Source: a virus
IMG/VR virus record: IMGVR_UViG_3300048838_001034
Location: 1-21,415 of that record
Length of the DNA: 21,415 nucleotides
Reading direction: 5' to 3' (one strand)
Part shown: piece by piece, positions 1-6,240 of the stretch
Layout of the letters: every line of letters starts with the position of its first letter
Numbering within the stretch: the first letter of the stretch is position 1
Notes under the pieces: generated by a model
Seen by the model: the letters and a program-made list of their open reading frames with translations, nothing else
What the model was told of the DNA's origin: nothing
The model's database searches: none
Position numbers and translations under genes: made by a program

Positions 1-160
1 TTGGTTGTTTTCACGCCGATAATATCTGATTTGATCATATAACTTTGTCCAACCCATCCTCAGGGCAATGGTTTCGATCACCGCAAGCTTTTCAGCTTTG
101 TTGTGATCATTGGTCCTATTCATGAGCTCATTTGCGTAGGCCTCAATCACTCCCTTTGCT
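1..160. repeat. Left copy of 160-bp terminal overlap (circular join)
   Basis: Bases 1-160 match 21256-21415 base for base except at 24-35. The simplest reading is that the contig is one full circle, or a circularly permuted or terminally redundant genome, with a unit of 21,255 bp. In the differing block, 9 of 12 positions disagree with the right copy while both flanks are identical. The block lies inside a small minus-strand gene and keeps its frame. Confidence 0.9.
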
Positions 161-189
161 GATTTCCTACCTTTTTCAACGCGATGCAT
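1..189 (-). CDS. Small hypothetical protein, 5' part (gene crosses the circular join)
   Basis: An ATG at 187-189 is preceded by AAGGA eight bases upstream. It opens a frame of 63 codons that runs off the left edge, and the rest of the gene is at the right end of the window, giving a 66-aa protein ending NNQNLH. The protein is basic and probably helical (MHRVEKGRKSAKGVIEAYAN at the N-terminus). I recognise no family. Its start overlaps the end of the upstream membrane-protein gene by 14 bp, so the two are probably translationally coupled in the annealing-protein operon. In this copy residues 52-56 read DQIRY; in the right-hand copy they read ERLMN. Confidence 0.7.
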   Translation of the reverse strand, partial: MHRVEKGRKSAKGVIEAYANELMNRTNDHNKAEKLAVIETIALRMGWTKLYDQIRYYRRENNQ

Positions 190-310
190 TTGAGTCGTCC
201 TTGAAAAGATATTCAAAATCATCATCACGATGAGGATTTCCAGCCTTCAAAAATCCCAAAAAGAAAATAACAATGCCTAGCCAAGAAAAAAAAATAATCA
301 AAAAAATCAT
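176..310 (-). CDS. 44-aa single-pass membrane protein
   Basis: The ATG at 308-310 overlaps the annealing-protein stop codon as ATGA, the classic arrangement for translational coupling. The product starts with about 20 hydrophobic residues (IFLIIFFSWLGIVIFFLGFL), followed by an acidic tail (HRDDDFEYLFKDDSNASR). It is therefore a one-pass inner-membrane peptide with a short charged tail. No family is recognised. Position alone does not say whether it is a lysis factor, an exclusion protein or a membrane anchor. It is real mainly by context: tight overlap with the gene before and a 14-bp overlap with the gene after. Confidence 0.6.
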   Translation of the reverse strand: MIFLIIFFSWLGIVIFFLGFLKAGNPHRDDDFEYLFKDDSNASR

Positions 311-1413
311 AACTCAACCCCCACACTTTGGAGGAATGCCTTGAGCTCAAGTCTTACTTTGAATAATTCAGACATATTCTTAACAGGAGGGGACTTTTTG
401 AGCTCCTGATCAATCGATGCGATAGCTTTTCGCATCTGATCCTCACTCAATTGCTTGATCATTTTTCCTTTGATGTCTGGCACCCCTGGTATTTCACAAG
501 GGATGATTTCATCGTCTGGACTTTTCTTTGGTTGATCATCGGCCCCAGGAGCATGGTTTTTGATCTTTTTTGGCTCCTCAAGGGGGAACTCTGACGAATG
601 CTCATGAATGTCGTCTGGGGGGAAATCTTGGATGTCCACGTCGATCATATCCTCAGGCATTTTGTCAGGAGGAGGGGGAGTCCGGCCGCTTAACACGGCC
701 TTAACTTGAGCATATATGAAAGCAATTTGCTTGATGTTGGCTGGCTTTGGATCTTTTGCCATTTCAGACTTGAGCCATTGGCTGGCTTTTTCAAGCGTTT
801 CAGTATCCAAATCACCGATTTTTTTCCCTTTGGCTGACCCAAAAGGCATGATCACTTCATTAGGACTTAGAGGTTTTGACTCTTGTTTTGGTTGAGGGTT
901 TTCTCTTGGTTGTTGTTTTTCACCTTTGCCAGCTTTTTCCCCTCCATGAGCCTGATCAAAAGGACGATCCTCCTCCCCATCACGAGACTCAAGCAAATGG
1001 ACTTTCAAAAGGACAATTTTGAGAGCTAATGAATAGGCTTTTGCGAATGATTTGTCAGAGGTATCAAGAGCAAATGCGGCCCCTTTTGAAACGATGAAAT
1101 CCTCTGGGTTGTCGGCATTGATCCATTTGACTATGATCTTAATATCAGTCCGATACCAAGTGACTGTTTTGCCCCATTGATTTGTTTTTTCAAAGTCTGA
1201 GAGAGTGAATTCCTCAACATCTGGGAGCATAACAATCCCAGCCTCAGCCAGTGGCAAATGTAGAGCCGCCGCAACATCATCATGAGTGACGGCCTTGTAG
1301 CCTCGATCATTCTCACTCATTTTGACAAGAGCATCTTTTTGGACCGAAGTGACCTTTTTTTGCACCTCAATCATTCTTTGATAGATATTTTTGGATGTAG
1401 CTTTTTCAGCCAT
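307..1413 (-). CDS. erf: ERF-family single-strand annealing protein with duplicated C-terminal module
   Basis: This recombinase anneals complementary single strands, and in P22-type phages ERF circularises or recombines phage DNA. Residues about 10-150 carry the ERF pattern: a GYKAVTHDDV segment near 38-47, AEAGIVMLPD near 56-65, the region GAAFALDTSDKSFAKAYSLA at 111-130, and a following K-rich helix ending in an acidic ESRDGEEDR. After a Q/P/K-rich linker comes a module at about 187-242 (MPFGSAKGKKIGDLD), an acidic linker at 252-280, and a second diverged copy of the module at about 306-364. The first module resembles the MPFG-K-G-type small domains attached to nucleases and annealing proteins. 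The start is supported by GGGAGG six bases before the ATG. Confidence 0.88.
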   Translation of the reverse strand: MAEKATSKNIYQRMIEVQKKVTSVQKDALVKMSENDRGYKAVTHDDVAAALHLPLAEAGIVMLPDVEEFTLSDFEKTNQWGKTVTWYRTDIKIIVKWINADNPEDFIVSKGAAFALDTSDKSFAKAYSLALKIVLLKVHLLESRDGEEDRPFDQAHGGEKAGKGEKQQPRENPQPKQESKPLSPNEVIMPFGSAKGKKIGDLDTETLEKASQWLKSEMAKDPKPANIKQIAFIYAQVKAVLSGRTPPPPDKMPEDMIDVDIQDFPPDDIHEHSSEFPLEEPKKIKNHAPGADDQPKKSPDDEIIPCEIPGVPDIKGKMIKQLSEDQMRKAIASIDQELKKSPPVKNMSELFKVRLELKAFLQSVGVEL

Positions 1414-1449
1414 TTGAAACCTCCCGCGTTTTCGATTGCACCCGAGAGT

Positions 1450-1478
1450 TTGATATTCTTTTTTTTTTTGGAAGTCAA
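1450..1478 (-). promoter_or_regulatory. Putative sigma70-type promoter of the annealing-protein operon
   Basis: Read on the minus strand there is TTGACT (1473-1478), a 17-bp spacer containing a run of 11 A, and TATCAA (1450-1455). It lies about 40 bp upstream of the annealing-protein start. The -35 box matches consensus at 5 of 6 positions and the -10 box at 4 of 6, with ideal spacing. The A-tract in the spacer is notable. The assignment rests on sequence only. Confidence 0.45.
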
Positions 1479-1564
1479 AGATTGAAATGATTGGGTGCTT
1501 GCCCAGTCAAGTTTCCTCGGCCTGGGCTCGCGGGTCAAATTCAAGTACTGTTATATATTTTTAT

Positions 1565-1765
1565 TTATAGTGAACAAGTACTTTTTTTTGAAATGTTTTC
1601 AAATTCAATTGCATCAATAGTGCTGATCTTTTGACCAATAACTTGCTTTTTCCAATTTTTTTTTGGAGGCCATTCAATTCCAATTATTTGAAATTGTCTC
1701 TTTGTCCAACCTCCATTTTTTGTCTTATTCTTATCTAAAAAATTGTTATCAATTTGAATTTGCAT
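1565..1765 (-). CDS. Small hypothetical protein (GGWTKRQ...WPPKKNWK type)
   Basis: This is a 66-aa lysine-rich protein. The core NGGWTKRQFQIIGIEWPPKK, followed by NWKKQVIGQKI, resembles a small conserved protein type seen in bacteria and phages, in which a GGWT...QL..LGV.WPP..GW pattern is followed by IG..I. Its function is not known to me. I place the start at the ATG at 1763-1765, which has AAAAGGG at SD distance. An open frame continues 31 codons upstream to a GTG near 1858 but has no SD there. The gene is more AT-rich than its neighbours. It sits between the annealing protein and the gene-free region. Confidence 0.5.
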   Translation of the reverse strand: MQIQIDNNFLDKNKTKNGGWTKRQFQIIGIEWPPKKNWKKQVIGQKISTIDAIEFENISKKSTCSL

Positions 1766-2105
1766 GAATTTGACCCTTTTTGATGAAGTAATCCCATAGA
1801 GGTCAGTGCTTGATGCACTTCTTTTCCTCTTGGATCTTGAAACTACTGCCAAGACCACGTCCGCGTAGGGCTCCCCAGTGTATGCTGTTCCTCTGTATGG
1901 CTACAGACTTAAGGCCCCAGTTTGTACATTGCTTGCAAGGCGAAGGTTTTAAATTTGACCCCCCTTAGACGTTAGCAACCCAGGTCAATTTGGCTGGGAT
2001 AGCATGTCCAAGTATTGCTCCCCCAGTGGGCTTGACCCAAACCCCTCACTTGGACTCATGTGAAACTACATTGTATTTTTTCCAAGTTTCAACAAAAATT
2101 AACAA
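1766..2105. other. 340-bp divergent intergenic region
   Basis: No convincing gene lies here. The region separates the only plus-strand gene (RusA-like) from the minus-strand genes to its left. It contains short inverted repeats (for example CCCAG and CTGGG around 1979-1998), recurring GGTCAAATT or TTTGACC words, and a T/A-rich stretch just before 2106. A weak plus-strand promoter (TTGGAC near 2050 with TGTATT about 16 bp downstream) is possible. As the largest gene-free segment it is a reasonable candidate for replication control or an origin, but no iterons, DnaA-box cluster, tRNA or attachment core is visible. Confidence 0.5.
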
Positions 2106-2471
2106 ATGTATCAAATTAGCTTGACGCTTCATTCACTCCCCGACTCCCTAAACAAAGCCCTCCGTGGCCATCGTGCTAAGTATTTCAGCAAAAATAAGAA
2201 ATGGGATTTTTTGATTGCTGGCATATGTAGGGGGAAACTCCCCCCAAAGCCCCTTGAAAAAGCGCGTATTCGGATCGTGAGGCACTTTTGGAGGACTCTC
2301 GACTACGATGGGCTTGTCGGGTCAATGAAACCAATTGTAGATGCTCTAGTGAGTGCTGGGGTGATTGCAGACGACAATTGGGACGTGACTGGTCAATGGG
2401 ACGTGACGCAAGTATTCAGAAAAAAGAATCTTGGGCCATTGTTGACAGTCGAAATCACCGAAGCTATTTAG
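2106..2471 (+). CDS. rusA: RusA-like Holliday junction resolvase
   Basis: This endonuclease resolves branched DNA and would act with the ERF annealing protein and with packaging. The 121-aa length is typical of RusA. The N-terminus has the usual strand followed by LPDSLNKALRGHR. The catalytic region is RTLDYDGLVGSMKPIVDALV with D66, D68 and K75, followed by GVIADDNWD with D89 and D90. These correspond to the acidic triad and lysine of RusA. It is the only gene on the plus strand. No Shine-Dalgarno sequence precedes the ATG (the upstream bases are A/T/C-rich), so translation may be leaderless or SD-independent. The N-terminal family match still supports this start. Confidence 0.85.
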   Translation: MYQISLTLHSLPDSLNKALRGHRAKYFSKNKKWDFLIAGICRGKLPPKPLEKARIRIVRHFWRTLDYDGLVGSMKPIVDALVSAGVIADDNWDVTGQWDVTQVFRKKNLGPLLTVEITEAI

Positions 2472-2523
2472 ATCGGGCCTTAAGCAAGTATCTAGGTCTT
2501 AGAGTTGATAACTTGTTTATAGT

Positions 2524-2558
2524 AGGTCCTTTAGCGTGCGGCTCTAGGGCCTGTTTTT
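2524..2558 (+). terminator. Putative rho-independent terminator after the RusA-like gene
   Basis: A 7-bp stem (AGGTCCT at 2524-2530 pairing with AGGGCCT at 2546-2552, one G-U pair) encloses a 15-nt loop and is followed by GTTTTT. It lies 53 bp after the RusA-like stop, between convergent genes. The loop is long, so confidence is moderate. Confidence 0.4.
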
Positions 2559-2668
2559 GCTTGAAACCTGCTTGCATTGGTCCCCTCGGTCTTTTCGGTC
2601 TATGAAATTAACGAGCGATGCGGGCAGTTTTGAGACAAAAACGAAAGCGCGACAGCCCTGAAGCGGAC

Positions 2669-3313
2669 TTATTTCAAAGCCTTGGTTTTCTGAATAATAT
2701 TCTTTCGAGCAGCATTAGACTCACGTAAAACAGACCAATAGCGAGCGCCGCCTTTTCGTTTTGTGCCTATCATCCTATCGCGTGCCACCCACAAATTTAA
2801 GATCCTGACAGAACATCTAATGTTAGTCTCTGGATCATGTAGCTGCTCTGGTATCTCTAATCGACAGCCGTAGTATTGGGAGCTTTGCAGGCTCAATTGC
2901 AATAAGCCTCTGGAGATCACTAGACCGCCGTCTAGAGCGTGGCCGCCAAGCATACAGTAGCCACGACCTTGCACGTATCTGCATCTGTCATATTTACACT
3001 TGGACGCGCACTCGTAGTATTTTGTTGCTGGATTAAAGCCGGACTCATAACGCGCCATGCTTGAAATAAGCATCATGTAAAAAGCTTTTCGCGATGCAGC
3101 TGTGTTTTTTAAGCCATAGGTAGCAGAGTCTTTTGGATGAACAAGCAAAAGGTCTTTGCCAAGCTCATCAATGGCTTTCGACAGTAGCGCTGTATATTCG
3201 CTCTGTGGCCAATCGACTCGATAAGCCTCCCCTGATGATAGGGGAGCTATTGGCTTTGAAAAAGAGACCGCTTTAAAGCTGAATAACATCATAAAAATAA
3301 GTATTGTCCTCAT
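2669..3313 (-). CDS. Secreted lytic transglycosylase / lysozyme-like peptidoglycan hydrolase
   Basis: This enzyme probably cleaves the glycan strands of peptidoglycan at lysis. Residues 1-19 form a signal peptide or signal anchor (basic MR then hydrophobic ILIFMMLFSFKAVSF). The SLT-like core has the catalytic glutamate E90 in SSMARYESGFNP, then GLVISRGLLQLS at 130-141 (equivalent to the S-GL-Q motif), then a conserved DPETNIRCSVRILN helix at 160-173. Six cysteines (102, 106, 111, 120, 150, 167) suggest disulfides and a periplasmic site of action. It is the last gene of the long minus-strand operon, 5 bp after a small exported protein. An SD of GGAG type precedes the ATG. Confidence 0.8.
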   Translation of the reverse strand: MRTILIFMMLFSFKAVSFSKPIAPLSSGEAYRVDWPQSEYTALLSKAIDELGKDLLLVHPKDSATYGLKNTAASRKAFYMMLISSMARYESGFNPATKYYECASKCKYDRCRYVQGRGYCMLGGHALDGGLVISRGLLQLSLQSSQYYGCRLEIPEQLHDPETNIRCSVRILNLWVARDRMIGTKRKGGARYWSVLRESNAARKNIIQKTKALK

Positions 3314-3317
3314 AGCA

Positions 3318-3590
3318 CTAGCTCCGATCTGCTTTATTTAACGAGAAAAACTTTGGGCAAATTCTTTTGATGTCCCCAGCCTTTTCATAGACCGCAAGAT
3401 CGATATTGATGAGCTCGATCCATTTGTCAGACCAAGCTTTTCGCTCCTCTTTTGACTCCCATGAAAGCGAAATCCTCCCCTCAGGTTTTTCGATTGCGGG
3501 GGGAGTAGGCTCAGGATTAGGCAATGAAACAGGCTTTTTTGAAAAGCCAGCAATTATAAGTGCAGAAAAGAAAAGCAAAAAATATTTCAT
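3318..3590 (-). CDS. Small exported or membrane-anchored protein
   Basis: A 90-aa product with an N-terminal hydrophobic segment (MKYFLLFFSALIIAGFS), then a proline-rich stretch (LPNPEPTPPAIEKP) and a charged helical part (ESKEERKAWSDKWIELINID). There is no lipobox cysteine, so it is an exported or N-anchored protein rather than a lipoprotein. Its place between two peptidoglycan hydrolase genes suggests a role in lysis such as a spanin-like or accessory protein, but this is inference. The start is well supported by AAAGGGGGG six bases before the ATG. Confidence 0.65.
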   Translation of the reverse strand: MKYFLLFFSALIIAGFSKKPVSLPNPEPTPPAIEKPEGRISLSWESKEERKAWSDKWIELINIDLAVYEKAGDIKRICPKFFSLNKADRS

Positions 3591-3600
3591 ATTCCCCCCT

Positions 3601-4194
3601 TTAAAATGGGATTAAAAATCCAAAAAGTTTCATGCTGGCACTTGATTTGATCTTTGGAAAGCCTTGCATTGACCTAGAGGTGAAAAAAACACCATTCCCC
3701 TCACGAGTTATCTTGCCAGAATTGTCAGCCCCCGAGGTGTTTCCCCCTACGCATTTCATCGTTGTTGGATCAGCCCCAAGCAACACCTCGGTATGGCCAG
3801 CCTGAGAGCTCCCATGTCTCCAAATAGGAATTGCACCTGGCAGTGGATGAACTTTGACTTTATTTTCAGCTTTGGTCTTTGACCATACTGTCAGACAATG
3901 GCCTGAGGATGGGAGGGGAGACAATTTCCCAGTTTTAACCTCAGCATAGGCAATACAAGATTGCACAAAATACATACACCATGCATATCCCTTTGACCCC
4001 CCTGAGGTTTTTTGCATTAACTCAACCATTTCGCCGTCGTTGTTGCCTGTCTTTTCTTTAATACCAACGCAAGCTTTTGCGGCCTCAACCATTAGAGTCC
4101 TTGCGTCTTTGGTTTTGATTGCATGTTGAGCAAGCCCATTCTCGGCAAGCTTTTTGTCGAAAAACTCGACTAATTCAGGTCTGATTTTACGCAT
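3601..4194 (-). CDS. CHAP-like (NlpC/P60-type) endolysin
   Basis: Probably an amidase or endopeptidase that cuts the peptide part of peptidoglycan. The order of key residues fits the CHAP fold: nucleophile C73 in YAWCMYFVQSC, general base H134 in QAGHTEVLLG, and a third polar residue near N152 in CVGGNTSG. Also typical is the PLPGAIPIWRHG strand before the histidine. The 197-aa protein has no signal peptide, so it would need a holin to reach the cell wall. An N-terminal helix of about 50 residues may be a prodomain or binding helix. AGGGG precedes the ATG. A lipoprotein gene lies just upstream. Confidence 0.8.
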   Translation of the reverse strand: MRKIRPELVEFFDKKLAENGLAQHAIKTKDARTLMVEAAKACVGIKEKTGNNDGEMVELMQKTSGGSKGYAWCMYFVQSCIAYAEVKTGKLSPLPSSGHCLTVWSKTKAENKVKVHPLPGAIPIWRHGSSQAGHTEVLLGADPTTMKCVGGNTSGADNSGKITREGNGVFFTSRSMQGFPKIKSSASMKLFGFLIPF

Positions 4195-4201
4195 TTTTCC
4201 C

Positions 4202-4576
4202 CTAATTGGTTTTCATAACGGCACCCGCCGCATTGTCTAGTGCTTTGATTAGATCATCGATTGAATTGACGTGGACATCACAATTTGCCCCAGCACGGCG
4301 GCAAGCTTTCAGCCAGTCTTTTTTGATTTCAGTCCAAGATTGAGCGTCGATCATGAGCATTTTTGGTCTTTTTTCAGCCCATTCCTTTGCCCCAATGAGC
4401 TCATGTTTTTGAGATACAGTCCACATGCAAGCCCCCTCAGGTCCATCAAGGAATGGTATTTCAGCACAAATGCGAGCATTTGTGATTGGACTCCCAGCGC
4501 ATGCGCTAAGACTTAGGACCATTGCCGACAGGGACAATCTTTGCCAAAATTTCGATATATTGTTTTCTGATTTCAT
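4202..4576 (-). CDS. Lipoprotein of the lysis region
   Basis: From the ATG at 4574-4576 the 124-aa product has a basic N-region (KFWQR), a hydrophobic core (LSLSAMVLSL) and a lipobox LSAC with C26, so a lipidated mature protein starting CAGSP is expected. Further cysteines at ARICAEIPF, GPEGAC, KACRRAG and ANCDV could form disulfides. No spanin family is recognised, but position beside the endolysin makes an o-spanin-like or outer-membrane-targeted lysis role plausible. It overlaps the preceding gene by 71 bp in another frame. The SD is weak, and an in-frame ATG pair five to six codons upstream (near 4591-4594) is the main alternative start. Confidence 0.65.
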   Translation of the reverse strand: MKSENNISKFWQRLSLSAMVLSLSACAGSPITNARICAEIPFLDGPEGACMWTVSQKHELIGAKEWAEKRPKMLMIDAQSWTEIKKDWLKACRRAGANCDVHVNSIDDLIKALDNAAGAVMKTN

Positions 4577-4883
4577 TTTTCTGAGTCTCATCATAGATTT
4601 TTGCGGTTGCTTTTTTGTAGGCCTCAGATGCCGCTTTTTCAAACTCAGGTATCTTTTTGCCCTCTCTGTAGGCATCAATTGAAACATCAATGAGGAAAGT
4701 GCCGTCCTCAATTAAGAGACCAACAACCCCCCTCAAAATTGGAGACAACAAATTGGCCGCTGGGCCAACAATACCAAACTTAGCCAGGAGCAAATTCACC
4801 CCCAGCCGAGTTGTGAAAGCGTCTTGGTATCCGTTTGAGAATACTCTCGCAAGGAAACCGGCAAAGCCAGTGGCTTCTTTCAT
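4506..4883 (-). CDS. Hypothetical protein with hydrophobic N-terminal half (possible holin or membrane-associated)
   Basis: A 125-aa protein. Residues about 27-70 are hydrophobic and glycine-rich (LGVNLLLAKFGIVGPAANLL and following), and the C-terminal half is a charged helix (EFEKAASEAYKKATAKIYDE). I recognise no family. Its ATG shares one base with the stop of the preceding gene (TGATG), so translation is likely coupled, and no separate SD is obvious. The holin role is inferred from position before the endolysin and from hydrophobicity only. Confidence 0.55.
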   Translation of the reverse strand: MKEATGFAGFLARVFSNGYQDAFTTRLGVNLLLAKFGIVGPAANLLSPILRGVVGLLIEDGTFLIDVSIDAYREGKKIPEFEKAASEAYKKATAKIYDETQKNEIRKQYIEILAKIVPVGNGPKS

Positions 4884-5113
4884 CAGCCGGGTTGCCCATC
4901 GATCTTGTCGATCGCACCCATTGCCAAAGGTTTGACAATTTGGATTGCTTGGACGCCGATTGCTTTCACAAAAGCATTCTCATGAATAAGGCAAGATGCC
5001 TCAGCCCATTCAAATACTTCATTAGCAACGACCTCAGCTAATCCCTCAACGGCAACAAGTCCTTTTGCTTTCAGACGTGCCTCAAGATCCTTTAGATCAA
5101 AAGCTTTTTCCAT
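4883..5113 (-). CDS. Small hypothetical protein of the lysis region
   Basis: A 76-aa, mostly helical protein (MEKAFDLKDLEARLKAKGLV at the N-terminus, C-terminus ending GAIDKIDGQPG). No family, signal peptide or clear membrane span is seen. It has a strong AAGGGGG sequence five bases before the ATG and is coupled to the next gene through a TGATG junction. Its place between a membrane protein with a coiled coil and the putative holin suggests a shared function in lysis, which is not proven. Confidence 0.6.
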   Translation of the reverse strand: MEKAFDLKDLEARLKAKGLVAVEGLAEVVANEVFEWAEASCLIHENAFVKAIGVQAIQIVKPLAMGAIDKIDGQPG

Positions 5114-5122
5114 TTTTCCCCC

Positions 5123-5353
5123 TTAATGTTGTGTTAAGTCCTCGAGTCTCGTTAATCGATGCTCGATGTCTTTGAACCTATTCTCCCCATCTGCAAAGCT
5201 TTTGGCAATCGTGAGGTTTAGTTTAGAAACTTCATTTTTGAGACCCCTGACCTCAATCCAAATGAAAACAAAAATTGCCGTGTATGCTGCAAATTTTGTC
5301 AAGTCACCCTCACTCAGAGCCTTGAACATTTCAGCTGAAAGAATTGCATCCAC
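5123..5353 (-). CDS. Small membrane protein with C-terminal coiled coil (holin/XhlA-like candidate)
   Basis: A 76-aa product with one hydrophobic segment (FAAYTAIFVFIWIEV, about residues 21-35) followed by a heptad-like helix (LKNEVSKLNLTIAKSFADGE and then DIEHRLTRLEDL). One membrane span plus a coiled coil recalls XhlA-type proteins and some holins, although XhlA places the coil before the span. It starts the lysis region directly after the tail fibre gene. Translation probably starts at GTG 5351-5353, which has AAGGGGG at good spacing. Confidence 0.6.
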   Translation of the reverse strand: MDAILSAEMFKALSEGDLTKFAAYTAIFVFIWIEVRGLKNEVSKLNLTIAKSFADGENRFKDIEHRLTRLEDLTQH

Positions 5354-5364
5354 TCAATGCCCCC

Positions 5365-6228
5365 TTATTGATAGTACTCTTCGACAACAATATATCCTAA
5401 TCCCCCAAGTCCTCCGGCAAAACCATTAGATCCAGCACTCCCTGCTGTACCAGAAGCGCCTATAGAATATGAATAACTTCCACTTGGGTTGTTAATCAAA
5501 GCCTCGATATAACCGCCACCGCCGCCGCCGGATCCAGTGTTGTTATTTGTAGCTGTGTTTTGACCGCCGCCGCCGCCGCCGGATCCTGAGTTAGTTATTG
5601 CAGCGTTGCCACCTACCCCTTGGGCACCGCCGCCACCGCCGCCGCCAAAAAAAGAGTTGCCGCCATCTGAGCCTTTTACTGCAGCACCACTACTTGCGTT
5701 TCCAGAATTGCCGCCGCCGGATCCACCTGCCAAAGCAAAAAGTCGTATTGCAGGACTATTTATAACAACCGTACCACCTAACCCTGGGTTACCAGTTGAT
5801 GCGTTGCCACCGCCGCCGCCATTGCAAGTTAAAAGGGACGTACCAAAAGTTGTTTGACCTCCTGTACCGCCGCTTGTTTGACCTCCTGTACCAGATCCCG
5901 CACCGCCGCCACCGCCGCCAACCATTCTTATCCTTATATATTTGACACCGGCTGGCGTCGTATATGTTCCTGATCCAGATGTTAATCTTTGAACCGTGGG
6001 GGGGGTGAAGTTTGTCTTTGCATCAGTCACAGCCCCTGCTGCAATCTTTCCAGTTGTTACTGCTAGCTCCTGAAGCATTGCAGTTGAAATTGAAAGAGCT
6101 GAAAGTACATATGTTTTAATCTGAGATGCTGTCACTCTATAGGTCTGAATGCCGTCGTCACCTGGCAAATTCAAATCATCCGTGACTGAGTCTCTTAGCT
6201 GTAGGTCTGTTATTTTTTTTGTTGCCAT
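5365..6228 (-). CDS. Tail fibre / receptor-binding protein with polyglycine-rich tip
   Basis: Residues about 4-48 are fibre-like (KITDLQLRDSVTDDLNLPGD, then RVTASQIKTYVLSAL), as found where fibres attach to baseplates. Residues about 78-103 are the strand GTYTTPAGVKYIRIRMVG that typically precedes glycine-rich tips. The rest, to residue 287, is dominated by runs of glycine with short S/T/N/A interruptions. Such domains form polyglycine-II-like adhesin tips in T4-type gp38 proteins, where the loops decide host range. The DNA has in-frame GGC/GGT-type triplet runs (CCGCCG on the plus strand) and three copies of a GGATCC-linked motif, making it prone to slippage and recombination. SD is GGGGAGG. 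Confidence 0.8.
   Translation of the reverse strand: MATKKITDLQLRDSVTDDLNLPGDDGIQTYRVTASQIKTYVLSALSISTAMLQELAVTTGKIAAGAVTDAKTNFTPPTVQRLTSGSGTYTTPAGVKYIRIRMVGGGGGGAGSGTGGQTSGGTGGQTTFGTSLLTCNGGGGGNASTGNPGLGGTVVINSPAIRLFALAGGSGGGNSGNASSGAAVKGSDGGNSFFGGGGGGGAQGVGGNAAITNSGSGGGGGGQNTATNNNTGSGGGGGGYIEALINNPSGSYSYSIGASGTAGSAGSNGFAGGLGGLGYIVVEEYYQ
5511..5725. repeat. CCG triplet runs with recurring GGATCC motif in the fibre gene
   Basis: On the plus strand, runs of (CCG) or near-CCG triplets end in GGATCC at about 5521-5535, 5563-5585 and 5711-5724, with further CCG runs near 5629-5645. The repeats encode glycine runs. Length change by slippage would stay in frame and alter the adhesin tip. Confidence 0.8.
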
Positions 6229-6240
6229 CCTTGTCCTCCC

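Noticed and set aside
1-160. True long terminal repeats of a linear genome
   Set aside because: A gene reads continuously through the join when the ends are overlapped, so a circular or circularly permuted map is simpler; packaging ends cannot be decided from sequence alone.
1812-1970. 51-codon plus-strand frame in the intergenic region
   Set aside because: No SD, arginine/proline-rich shadow-like composition, and it runs opposite the upstream part of a minus-strand frame.
1766-2105. tRNA gene or attachment site in the gene-free region
   Set aside because: I found no cloverleaf, no T-loop consensus and no integrase gene, so neither can be supported.
2288-2605. Plus-strand frame overlapping the RusA-like gene
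   Set aside because: It lies in another frame of the well-supported resolvase gene, has no SD and shows no protein-like pattern.
5606-5857. Plus-strand frame rich in proline opposite the fibre gene
   Set aside because: It is the mirror of the glycine codon runs on the other strand and has no SD or neighbouring plus-strand genes.
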